This document shows, in pieces, positions 41,974 through 51,674 of a DNA stretch of 64,000 bases. The stretch lies in assembly GCA_963848825.1 (NCBI GenBank), contig CAWKFA010000009.1, forward strand, positions 558,001 to 622,000, in the 5' to 3' direction. The notes under the pieces were generated by a model. It was not told the DNA's origin. It made no database searches and saw nothing but the letters and a program-made list of their open reading frames with translations. The position numbers were made by a program, and so were the translations under genes. Positions within the stretch are counted from its first letter, which is position 1; every line of letters starts with the position of its first letter. Source of the DNA: CAVVSQ01 sp963848825. GTDB taxonomy: Bacteria > Planctomycetota > Planctomycetia > Gemmatales > Gemmataceae.

Positions 41974-44154
41974 TCAGGTGGTCGGGGCCCGTGACAATCT
42001 TTGGGCCAGCCCGGTGATGCGTTGCCGGGTGTCTTGACGGCTGATGGCCAGGCTCAGGGCCTTACGGCTACCGACGAGGACGACAAGTTTTTTGCCGCGG
42101 GTGATGCCGGTGTAGAGCGAGATTGCGCTGAAGCATCAGGTAATGTTGCGTGTGCACGGGGATGATCACCGCGGGGTATTCCGATCCCTGGGCCTTGTGG
42201 ATCGTCAAGGCATAGGCCAGGGACAATTCATCGAGTTCGTCGAAATCATAGACGGCGGGTTGGCCGTCGAAGTGGACCGTCATTTCTTGGTTTTCCAGAT
42301 CGATCTTGTGGACGTGGCCGACGTCGCCATTGAAGACCTCCTTGTCGTAATTATTGACGGTTTGCAAGACCTTGTCGCCGCCGCGAAAGGTGAGGCCATA
42401 GCGGGCCACCTCGGGCGCGTCCTCCTGGCTCGGGTTCAGGACATTTTGCAGGTGGGCGTTGAGGTTGCGGACGCCCAGCTCGGAGCGATTCATGGGCGTC
42501 AGCACCTGGATATCGCGGAAGGGATGAAGGCCGAAGCGCGCGGGCATGCGCTCGCTCAAAAGGGTGACGATGCGCTCGAGAATGACGGGCGGTTCGTCGA
42601 CTTCGATGACATAGAAATCGCCCAGCGCGCCGGTGCTGCTGGGCGCGGCGGAAGCGGGCATGGCGCCTTCATGAATCTGGTGCGCGGCCCGCACGATGCC
42701 GCTCTCCTGGGCCTGGCGAAAGATCTCGGTGAGACGCACGACCGGCAACGCCCGCGAGGCGATAATGTCCGCGAGCACCATGCCGGGCCCGACCGAGGGA
42801 AGTTGATCGACGTCCCCCACGAGCACCAGACAGGTTTTCGCAGGCAGGGCCTTCAAGAGATGATAGAGGAGGGGCAGATCGACCATCGATACCTCGTCAA
42901 CGATAAGAAGGTCGAGGTCGAGCGGCTGCTGGCGGTCTCTTTTGGGGCCGCCACGGTCGAATTCCAAAAGGCGATGAATCGTCTTGGCCTCCATGCCCGG
43001 TGGTTTCGGCCAGACGCTTGGCCGCGCCGGCCGGTCGGCGCACAGGCCGCAGCGCAGCTTATGGGTGGTGAAGATTGCCAGGATGCCCTGGACCAGCGTG
43101 GTCTTGCCGACGCCGGGACCGCCGGTAATGACGAGTACTTTGCGCGTGGCTGCCTCATGGAGTGCCTGGCGCTGGCTGGGGGCCAGGGTCATCCCCATGC
43201 TGGCTTCAACGCTCGCCCGCGCGGCATCGAAATCAATGGCGGGTAAGGGGTGGGGGCCAACCGCCAACTCCCTGAGGGCCTGGGCGGCGCCGACTTCCGC
43301 GGCAAACAGGTGCGGCAGGTAGAGCCAGGGCTCGTCCGCCATCTCGGTGGCGCGGACCAGCTCCTTCATGCCCAGTCAGGCCTGTCACGGCTTGCGCGAT
43401 AATCGTTGGCGCGATGCCGGTGAGCTGGGCGGCCCGCTCGCTTACCCCTTGTTCGGGAAAAGCGCAATGCCCCGCGCCGCTGAGCTCGAAGAGAACGTGA
43501 CGCACGGCTGCCTGGGCACGCTGGATCGATTGCGGGTCGATGCCCAGGCGTTGGGCCAGCTCATCGGCGGTTTGAAAGCCAACGCCCCAGATGTCGCTGC
43601 GCGAACCGGTAAGGATTGGCACGCACCAGCTCGATCGCCTTGTCGCCGTAAGTCTTGTAAATGCGCACGGCCGCGCGGTGCCCACGCCATGCGATTGCAA
43701 AAAGACCATGATGTCGCGCACGGCCTTCTGTTGCCGCCAGCTTTCACGAATCTGCGAGATGCGCCGCGGGCCGATGCCCTTCACCTCTTTGAGAAACACC
43801 GGACTTTCATCGATAATTGCCAGGGTGCGGGCGCCGAAGACCTGGACAATCCGGTGCGCGAACTGCGGCCCGATGCCCTTGATTAGTCCCGAGCCAAGGT
43901 ATTTCTCGATGCCCTCCGGCGTGCTCGGCGCGCAGGGTGCGCAGGCTGTCCGCTTTGAACTGAGAGCCATGTTCGGCATCCTCGTGCCATTTGCCGGTGG
44001 CCTCCAGGTATTCGCCGGCCACCGCGCTGGCCGCCTGGCCCACCACCGTGGCGAGGGCGCGCCTGCCCTTGACCTGGACGCGGAGCACGACAAAGCCATT
44101 GTCAGGATTGTGAAAGGTGACCCGCTCGATGGTGCCGGAAAGTGATTCGCTCAT
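41974..44154 (-). CDS. recD2: RecD2-type ATP-dependent DNA helicase, several frameshifts
   Basis: A superfamily 1B helicase. The N-terminal OB-like part (SGTIERVTFHNPDNGFVVLRV) and helix-hairpin-helix repeats (LIKGIGPQFAHRIVQVFG, VKGIGPRRISQI) identify the RecD2 branch found without RecBC. The motor shows ITGGPGVGKTTLVQGIL, LIVDEVSMVDLPLL, GDVDQLPSVGPG, and near the end YALTIHKAQGSEYP and LYTGITRGKKLVVLVG. Frame breaks near 43930, 43675, 43615, 43395 and 42125; joined length about 725 residues. Known role: 5'-3' unwinding in repair. Neighbouring ComEA-like gene is on the same strand. Confidence 0.85.
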
Positions 44155-44187
44155 CGCGGCTTATTGTAAGAGGTCGGAATAGGAGGT

Positions 44188-44724
44188 CTATTTAACGACC
44201 ACGAAGGGGCGCATCTTTTCCAGTATTTTCGGGCCGATGCCGGAGACGCTGCGCAGGTCGGCGACCGTTTGAAAGGGCTTTTGCGCGGCGGTCGATAATA
44301 CGCTGCGCCATTTTCGGGCCAATCCCGGGAATTTGCATGAGTTCATTGCTACCGGCGCTGTTGACGTCAACTGGATCGAGATCGGTGCCTTTCTTCGGCT
44401 TGGCGCCGGCGCACGGGCGGGTTCGACATGGAAGGCAACCGGGGCTGGAGCAGCGGCTTCGGAAATAACCGGATTGGCGGAGATAAACACCGAGCCGCGT
44501 ACGCGCTCGAGCGTGGCGGGGCCAATACCTGGCACCTTGCGCAAGTCATCGATCTTTTGAAAAGGCCCCTTGTCCGCGCGATAACGAGCGATGCGCTGCG
44601 CCATTTGCTCGCCGACGCCTGGCAACAGCATCAGCTCGGCCTGGCCGGCAGAGTTGATATCGACGCGCTGCTGAGGAAAGGTGCTGGGTCCGGCTTTTAA
44701 GGCGACAAAACAGGATCTGCCCAT
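44188..44724 (-). CDS. ComEA-like helix-hairpin-helix protein, frameshifted
   Basis: Two HhH DNA-binding modules: RVDINSAGQAELMLLPGVGEQMAQRI with FQKIDDLRKVPGIGPATLERVR, and a second ending FQTVADLRSVSGIGPKILEKMR. The middle (about 44295-44395) is out of frame; the alternative frame reads DLDPVDVNSAGSNELMQIPGIGPKMAQRI. A hydrophobic stretch (AGLACLLSFL) just upstream of the listed start suggests an N-terminal membrane anchor and a start further 5'. ComEA-type proteins bind DNA outside the membrane during uptake; that role here is inferred only. Confidence 0.7.
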   Translation of the reverse strand: MGRSCFVALKAGPSTFPQQRVDINSAGQAELMLLPGVGEQMAQRIARYRADKGPFQKIDDLRKVPGIGPATLERVRGSVFISANPVISEAAAPAPVAFHVEPARAPAPSRRKAPISIQLTSTAPVAMNSCKFPGLARKWRSVLSTAAQKPFQTVADLRSVSGIGPKILEKMRPFVVVK

Positions 44725-44947
44725 CAGGAAGGAGAGCAGGCAAGCGAGGCCGGCGACTCAAAGCCAACTGCGTGGCAGCCGGCCAGGTAGCGCGATAACC
44801 CGGATCAGGAGCGGCAGGTAGCTTGCCGCTGGCATCTTGGTGCGAATCCAGTGGAGTTTCCTTGGTAAATGACCGAGGAACTAGCTGGATTCATGCTAAC
44901 TTTGGGAGAGGTGCAAGGGAAATAAAATCTTTGGATCGCGCCGGATT

Positions 44948-45325
44948 TCAGCGCACGGTTCGTGCTGTTTTGTTCAGCGCCCCATGGCCATCCATGGGAA
45001 GGATGTCCGAGGGTGCGGCGGCCGTAGTGGCCATCGCGGCCATCTTGTCGAGATGGCGTACCTTTTCTTCCATCTCCTTGCCCGGTTTGAAAGTGACGAC
45101 ATACTTGGGCTCGACATCTACCCGTTCGCCCGTGCGGGGGTTGCGGGCCTTGCGTGCTTTGCGGCGTTTTACTTCGAAGACCCCGAAATTGCGTAATTCG
45201 ATACGCTCCTCGGCAAGTAACGTCTCGACGATGGCGTCAAATGTTTGCTGGACGATTTCCTTGGTTTTCAACTGCGTCATGCCAAGTTTTTCGGAAATCT
45301 GTTTGACGATCTCTTTTTTGGTCAC
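44948..45325 (-). CDS. HU/IHF-family DNA-binding protein with C-terminal tail
   Basis: Residues 1-92 are a clear HU fold: MTKKEIVKQISEKLGM, RIELRNFGVFEVKRRKARKARNPRTGE, and VVTFKPGKEMEEKV. About 33 extra residues follow (DKMAAMATTAAAPSDILP...), beyond the usual about 90. It should bend and compact DNA. A strong promoter lies upstream at 45367-45395. HU and IHF cannot be separated by sequence alone here. Confidence 0.92.
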   Translation of the reverse strand: MTKKEIVKQISEKLGMTQLKTKEIVQQTFDAIVETLLAEERIELRNFGVFEVKRRKARKARNPRTGERVDVEPKYVVTFKPGKEMEEKVRHLDKMAAMATTAAAPSDILPMDGHGALNKTARTVR

Positions 45326-45366
45326 GGGTCATTTCTCCCCAAAGCACGAAAGTTATATCGAATTTA

Positions 45367-45395
45367 AGTGTAATGATGGCATAAGGTAATGTCAA
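45367..45395 (-). promoter_or_regulatory. Sigma-70-type promoter of the HU gene
   Basis: On the minus strand TTGACA (45395-45390), a 17-base spacer, then TACACT (45372-45367). It lies about 42 bases before the HU start codon. Confidence 0.65.
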
Positions 45396-45600
45396 GGAAA
45401 AAGAGCAAACATCATAAAAACGCCTATGCCACTCTGACCCCGAGAACCCCTGGAGCGCTGGTAACGCGGACTTTTCCTTCAAGTAGGCGCCGCGTGCGAG
45501 ATCAGCGGTTCCAAGCGTCCTTATAATACAGTATGTAAGATTTCCTCGTTGTCTCGGTAATGAGTTGTCCGCCTGGCTTGTTTCGTTGAAAGGGGAAGGC

Positions 45601-46179
45601 ATGGAGACCGCGACTCGACCCGCACGGCGTAATTATGTCGCGGCCATAGTTTTGGGCACAGCGCTGGCCGCGCTCGGTTCTGGTGAAGTCGCCCGCGCGG
45701 AGAATATTTCCGGCCAGGCCATCCAGAACATCAGCCGCTATTGCACTGCCTGTTGGCGCAACGCCCGTTTGCCAGCGGACCGCTGGGGCGATTGCACGCA
45801 AGAGGTTCTGCGCCGACTGCTCGAACGCCTTGACCCGGAAGCCTGGGAACTGGTGCTCACGCAAGAGCGCGAAGAACACAAAGAATTCATTCGGGCCATC
45901 GATGCGGTTAAAAAACGAGCCCAGCGCGAGCGGCAGCGCCTGCCCCTTTTCGAGGACCGGCTACCAGGCGAGTTCGATAACCAACAGCTCAAGGAAGAAA
46001 GAGACGCAGTCCAGCAAGCGGCCGGCCGGCTGTTAAGTCCGCGGCAGCAATCCATCTTGCAGATGACGTGCGATGGTTGGACCGTGGCCGACACGGCGCG
46101 TGAACTGGCGCTCACCCCGGAACGGGTAAGCGATGAGAAATATAAAGCGGTTCAGAAATTACGGCGCTATTTTCAGTAG
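45601..46179 (+). CDS. Small sigma-70-family (ECF-like) sigma factor with hydrophobic N-terminus
   Basis: Residues about 42-65 (RYCTACWRNARLPADRWGDCTQEVLRRLLERL) resemble sigma region 2, and residues about 144-190 (LLSPRQQSILQMTCDGWTVADTARELALTPERVS) are a region 4 helix-turn-helix. Before them is an odd stretch, RRNYVAAIVLGTALAALGSGEVARAE, that looks like a membrane segment or signal peptide. I start at ATG 45601, behind AAAGGGGAAGG. A TATAAT lies at 45522-45527. No anti-sigma gene is adjacent. Confidence 0.72.
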   Translation: METATRPARRNYVAAIVLGTALAALGSGEVARAENISGQAIQNISRYCTACWRNARLPADRWGDCTQEVLRRLLERLDPEAWELVLTQEREEHKEFIRAIDAVKKRAQRERQRLPLFEDRLPGEFDNQQLKEERDAVQQAAGRLLSPRQQSILQMTCDGWTVADTARELALTPERVSDEKYKAVQKLRRYFQ

Positions 46180-46187
46180 CTCGGTGG

Positions 46188-48430
46188 TCATTTCTTTTCC
46201 AGCCGTTCAGCACGATCTAGCCCGAGGCGATTGCGAACACGCGTGATCGCATCCTGGTCCACGAACGTTCGCCAGTGATTGGCCCTGCCGGGAACCAGCG
46301 TGGCGACAATGCTCGCGGGCCCCTGACCGAAGGCGCTGCCGGCCAATCCCGTGATGGTGGCGCCTTCGCTTGGAGGGCCCCAGCGCTCGGGCCTTTCTTC
46401 GTTCCGCGCAATCGGCCGGGCAAGCTGCAAATTCACAAGCGCCGGATAAACCACGTGCAACATGGGCACGGCGCCCTGCGTGAAACCGGCCAGCGCCAGT
46501 TTGAGCCCTTGCGCGTCCGGTCCGTCATAGTAGAGAAGCGTGTCCAGGACGCCGCGATGCGAGCGCACGGGCATGATTTTCACGAGCTCGCTCGCGTTCG
46601 TCTTGAGGAGCTCTTCCACGGGCGGGTGCGGCCAGGCTGCCATCTGAGCCATACCCAGGAATAGCTTTTTGAATTCCTCGGTGCGATTTTTCTGCACGTA
46701 CATGTTGAAATTATGCTGCGCCTCGTAGAGGTCATCCTGGACGTTGAGCAGTTGGGAAAAGTCGGGATGAGCGAGGAGGACTTGAACCCAGAGCTGCCAG
46801 GCTTTTTGATAAAGCGGAATGGCGTGCTCGGGGTCATAAGCCTGGCGATAGCGTTCGGCATTATAGAGGAACTTGCGGGCGTTGACGGCTTCCGACGTGC
46901 GTTCGGCGTTGGTCTGCGTCAAGAACTGGAGAAATTGCGTCATCCCCTGGTAGAGCCCGGTGTATACCAGCCGATGGTGGGCATGGTAGCTCTTCCATAG
47001 CAAAAACCTGGCCTGTTCCGGGGCAGGCATCCTGTTGGCGGCCAGAGGATCGGCCAATAGCTCCAGCCATTGCGTCTTGTCGGGGCGCACCTTCGGGCCC
47101 ACTTCCCCCTCGGGCACGCGGTATGTTTGCCGGTAAAGCTGGGCGGATTGCTGCAATTCCTCGACTTCGCTCGGCGTGAGGTAAAGCCCGTTGCGCGTGC
47201 CGTATTCCAGGTACATGCGGTAGGCGGTCTCCCAGGAGGGGCCCGCGTAAAATTTGGGGCTGGTGCCAACACGAAATTCGGGATCGTTCGGCCCGCGGTC
47301 CTTGTCGAACCATTTCTTGATTGCCCAGCCATCAGCGTCGAACCAGCCCTCGGCTTCAAGGTTTTCGGCTATATAAGCCTGCGCCCGCGCCGGGTAGCCG
47401 CGAAAGATTTGCACGGCGATATAGCGCGGCAAGCGATGGACGAGAGGGTCGGGGGGCGTGCGATCGACGGCGACGTCCGGATTCGGCTCCGGAAGCGGCT
47501 TTTGGGCATACTCGAACCAGTTGCGGCTGATGTAGTAGACGTCCACAAGCTCGGTGGTCGATAGTCCCGGCCTTTGGGGTTGGCGCGGCCGGGCGGCATG
47601 ATCGGGAATTGCTCCAGTTCTTCCTTGAGCACGGATTCCTTTTGTTGAGGGCCGCCGCTGGGCGGTTCGAAGCGGCTGGGCACGTCTTTATTTTCCTCCA
47701 GGAACTGGACGATGCCCTTCGGGCGTGCCGATTTTTAGCTGATCTTGCAGCCGGCGCACCAGGCGCGGGTTTTGTATGCAAAAATCCTTGAATTTGTCGA
47801 GCTTGACCTCTTTGCCGCGGTCGGTATCCACCCACAGGCGCTCCGGGCGCGCTTCGAGCGGATCGATACAGCTCATGTCCAGCAAGCAGCGCATGGTGTT
47901 CTTTTCGTCGCTGGTGCCGATCTTGAGCTGGTAATAAAAACCCATGTTTTGCCGCATGTCCGGGATTGCCCGGCGCTGGCGGTTTGTAGTTGCGGCGTTC
48001 CCCCTCGGCAAGCACTTCGAGGCCACGGCTGATGTAGAAGTACTTGTCGCGTGGCCGGTCGCATTCGACGGCGACATTGAAGGCCAGGTTCCAGCTCTGG
48101 AAGAGCCAGGGGGTGATGAAGTGAGGTTGCAGCTTGGTGATGGACGTTACCAGGAGATCGAGTTCGTTCCACTCATGTTTCTTTTGTTTGTCCAGGGCGG
48201 CCGACCACAAAAAAGTAACCGCGATGCCACGCGAGCCGGTGAGCGCCAGGCGGATGGCCGAGTCGGTCAGCTTGACCTCTCCCTTGGGAAACTTCGCGCA
48301 ACAGCAGCGCGTTTCCTTGCGGTTCGACGACGAGGCGACGGTGTAGCAGCGACAGGGTGAAAAGGGCCACGATCAGCACGGAGTAGGCAACCTTGCGGAC
48401 CAGCGCCTGCTGTAAAGAAGTGGTGGCCAT
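46188..48430 (-). CDS. Unknown membrane-anchored protein coupled to an ABC exporter, four frameshifts
   Basis: About 745 residues when joined across breaks near 48275, 47975, 47725 and 47560. Begins MATTSLQQALVRKVAYSVLIVALFTLSLLHRR, one transmembrane segment, then a large alpha-helical domain (HFITPWLFQSWNLAFNVAVECD, DVYYISRNWFEYAQKPLPEP, YDPEHAIPLYQKAWQLWVQVLL) that looks like degenerate TPR helices. No catalytic motif is visible. It lies directly after the permease and ATPase of the same operon, so it may be an accessory part of that transporter. Confidence 0.6.
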
Positions 48431-48448
48431 GAAGTTACCTCACACGAT

Positions 48449-50420
48449 CTACGTTGGGTTGGCGATCTCGCGGAATTTCATCAAGTAAAAGGCCAGGATG
48501 CCCCAGGGCAGCAGATAGGCAATCAGCATCAGAAAGTTGTCCACGAGCAAAACCTGGACCCAGGGGATATCGAACCCGTTGGCGACATAAAGGTGCAGGC
48601 TCGTGGCGGTTGATGTCGGGGATGAGGTTCAAAAAGCGGCGCAGGATCCAGCGATAGATTTCATCGGTACCCAGCAGGATGTCGGCTGTGGGCGAGGGAT
48701 CGATGGAGGTGGCGATGGTCGCGCGTGTCATGATGCGATAGGCGGCCTCCAGGGGGCCGCCGCCGACGGTCTTGCCCTCGGCCAGTTGTTGAATATAGTC
48801 GGTGAACAGGCCGGCGCCGAGCAGGAACATGGTGCACAGCCAGCTAATGACGCCGCTAAGGTAGGTGCTGCAGGCGATCCCGACTCCAAGCACAAACAGG
48901 ATGATGCACCAGAGCCCCATGATGCCCTTGAAGAAATTGACAGCGAACGTCCCTTCCGCGGCCAGCAGGTAAAGATCGCGCCGGGCCACCCCCAGCATCT
49001 GCTGAAAACTGGTGCCATCCACGCTGACGAGCACGGTCATCTGCGGTCGCGGTAGTTGCACCGCGGGACCGAGACGCTTGAAGAAGGCGGAGGGAACTTC
49101 GATGGTCTGGGTATGGTAATCGGTGACCTCGAAAGCAGGTACTTCCACCACGCCGTATTTGCCGATCAAGGCCTGGAAGATACGGCTATCGGCTTCCTGG
49201 CGTTGCTCGGGCGACATTGGTTTCTTGGCCAACTCCGCCAGCTCGAGCGTTCGTTCCTCGCGCATGGAAGCGACGGCCTTCTCGACATCGAGCAAACCAT
49301 GCTGGCCGTCGAGGAAAGCGCCGTCCGCGAAGGTAAAAGTGCAATAGATGCCCTTGCCTTCCAGCCCCTTGTTAAGCCGAAAGACATCGAAGGTGAATTC
49401 GAATTGCACGGGCCCGTCCCGTTCCGCCAGCTCCGCCGGTAGATCGCCGAAAAACCAGCTGGCATACTGGTGGCCGGTCTTTTTGTTCGGCTGGGGCCCG
49501 GAGATATAGCGGCGATAATCCCATTCGCGTCCCACGCTGACGCCCTTGTCCGCGCGAAAGGTGTCCCCCTCGGTTTGCCAGAAACGCAGCATCCCATAGA
49601 TCGGCACGCGTGCCTTCAGGCTCTCGTACTCGGCATCGGCATTGACCCCGCGCAATACATAAATCAGGCTCAGGCCCGCGATGACCGCCAGGCCGACTGT
49701 CAGCAGCAAGCCGTAGCCCAGAAAACGGCCCAAGACGATCTCGAACTTCTCGACAGGCTTGGTGACGATGGTATGGATCGACTGGCTTTTCACGTCATTG
49801 GGGATGCCAAAGGCCCCCAGCAGGCTGGCCGTCAGGAGGAAAAGTACAATGATCGCGAAATAGACCAGGCTGACGTAATTGCGAATTTGATCTTCAGGCT
49901 TGTTCGAGATAAACCACTGCGCGAAGAGGAAGACCAAGGCCATGGCGGCGAAAACCCACAGGACGCGCTTGCGGAGGGCCTCCTTCAGACTCACGTGAGC
50001 CAGGGCCCAGATGCGTTGCCAGCGTAAACGGGTAAAAATGGCCACGAGGACTGGAATGAGGACCGCCAGGCAGGCAAAGCTTCCGGCAGCCGTCAAGAGA
50101 TAGTCGCCGACCGTAAGCGGTCCGCCCGCGTCATTAGAGGGCAGCCAGCGCTGGGCCGGTGCCGCTCCTAATTTAAAGGCCAGGAGGAGCAAGCCAAGGG
50201 CGGCGTAGAGCAGACCTGACAGGACGACGCAACCCATCACCAGCGCGCGTGGCGCTCGCTCGCTGCCTGTTTGTGGCGGCTCGAGGAACCAGGCAATGCC
50301 CACAATCAACAGCGCCATGGCCGCGAGGCCGCCCGCGTTCTGCAGCCAGGCGCGGATGCCGGCCGGCAGCTCGCCAAGCGACATCGGCTCACGTTCGAGG
50401 TAAAACGTAGACGCAAACAT
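48449..50420 (-). CDS. ABC-2-type transporter permease, frameshifted near its end
   Basis: About 650 residues with a TM-rich N-terminal half (GGLAAMALLIVGIAWFL; VLSGLLYAALGLLLLAFKLG; VLWVFAAMALVFLFAQWFI; FAIIVLFLLTASLLGAFG), a large soluble domain at about 260-480, and more TM helices after it (IMGLWCIILFVLGVGIA). DVKSQSIHTIVTKPVEKFEIVLGRFLGYG is the typical ABC-2 permease block. The last about 50 residues lie in another frame after a break near 48605 (VQVLLVDNFLMLIAYLLPWG). It lies four bases after the ATPase gene and is surely its partner. Substrate unknown. Confidence 0.78.
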
Positions 50421-50423
50421 GGG

Positions 50424-51330
50424 TTAGTTTACCTTGCCGCTCTTGTCGGGAAGATACCGACGACCCGGGTGGGCCTTGCTCTGGGCCACGATACGCAAAA
50501 ACAGGTCTTCCAATGTCGTCGTCGGATGGCCGATGGACTCGATCTTGCCCCCGTGCTTGGCCAGGACAGCCTCCAGGTCATGGCGCAGGCTATCGTTGAG
50601 TTGAACGCCGCTGGCGCAGCTCCAGACGCAAGACATCCTCGAGCAAGCTGCGTACGCTGCCGAGTTCCTGAAGTTCCCCTTCGTTCAAGATGGCCACGCG
50701 GTCGCAGATGTCCTGGACGTCTTCCAGGCGATGACTGCACATGATAATGGTCTTGCCCTTGTTGCGCAGGTCGATGATCAGGTCCTTCATCCAGCGCGTG
50801 CCAAGAGGGTCCAGACCGGACGTGGGTTCGTCCAATATGACCAGTTCGGGGTTGTTGATCAGCGCCTGGGCGAGGCCGATGCGCTGGCGCATGCCCTTGG
50901 AGTACTCCTTGAGGATGCGTTTCTTGTCCGCGGCCAGGCCGACCAGCTCGATGAGCCGGGCCGCCCGTTCCCGGCGCTCGGCGGGGGCCAACTTGAAGAG
51001 TCGGCCATAAAAATCCAGCGTCTCCTCGGCGTTGAGAAAACGGTACAGGTACGATTCCTCGGGAAGATAGCCGATACGTTCGTTCTTTTTCACCTCGGTC
51101 GCCGATTGCCCAAACACCAGCGCGTCGCCATCCGTGGGAAAAAGCAGCCCGAGCAACAATTTGATCGTGGTCGTTTTGCCGGAACCGTTCGGCCCGAGCA
51201 GTCCAAAGATTTCACCACGAAACACCTGGAGATTGAGGGCGCGCAGCGCCACTTTCTTCTGCCGGCCCCAAAAGTCACGATATATCTTGGTCAGCTTGCG
51301 CGTTTCGACGATGACTTCGTTCTCGGCCAT
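50424..51330 (-). CDS. ABC transporter ATP-binding protein, frameshifted near its end
   Basis: Walker A GLLGPNGSGKTTTIKLL, Q-loop/IGYLPEES, signature EYSKGMRQRIGLAQAL, Walker B LVILDEPTSGLDPLG and the switch His in IMCSHR are all present. After a break near 50612 the frame continues NDSLRHDLEAVLAKHGGKIESIGHPTTTLEDLFLRIVAQS, the C-terminal part of exporter ATPases. First gene of a three-gene minus-strand operon with the permease and the unknown protein. It powers export; the cargo is not evident. Confidence 0.9.
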
Positions 51331-51504
51331 GAAAGGCCACCTCGGAAGAAGGGTGATAGCGAGACAGAACCACTAGGCCCTGGAGCTTCTACGTCACCTG
51401 GGTCATTTACGTTCACAGGGCCGATAATATTTCGCCACTGGCCGGTATCTCCTTCCTTTTTACAATAGCGGTTTATATTTTCAACTTCGCGAAGGAGCCG
51501 TTTC

Positions 51505-51636
51505 ATGGGACTTCGACCTCATACCGTGGCCTCTACCAAGCGGCGCATGGCCGTCAAGAAAGGCCGCAAGGCCAAGAAATACGAAAGCAAAGTGATGCCC
51601 ATGCTGTCGCGGCCGAAGAAAACCACCGCTTCGTGA
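51505..51636 (+). CDS. 43-residue lysine/arginine-rich basic protein
   Basis: ATG at 51505 with an AAGGAG site about ten bases upstream; sequence MGLRPHTVASTKRRMAVKKG, then RKAKKYESKVMPMLSRPKK. Thirteen or more basic residues in 43 suggest nucleic-acid (perhaps ribosome) binding. It lies between two divergent ABC transporter genes and just before the second permease. Similar short basic proteins occur in planctomycetes; I cannot name a family with certainty. Confidence 0.6.
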   Translation: MGLRPHTVASTKRRMAVKKGRKAKKYESKVMPMLSRPKKTTAS

Positions 51637-51674
51637 GGACCCGCTGAACCACGGCAAAGGGGCTTGGGTTTCTC

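Noticed and set aside
42143..43246. 367-codon plus-strand frame opposite recD2
   Set aside because: Antisense shadow of the helicase; all helicase motifs read on the minus strand.
45481..45600. Possible tRNA-like sequence before the sigma factor gene
   Set aside because: Contains a GGTTC-like bit (GCGGTTCCAAG) but no acceptor stem or anticodon arm can be formed.
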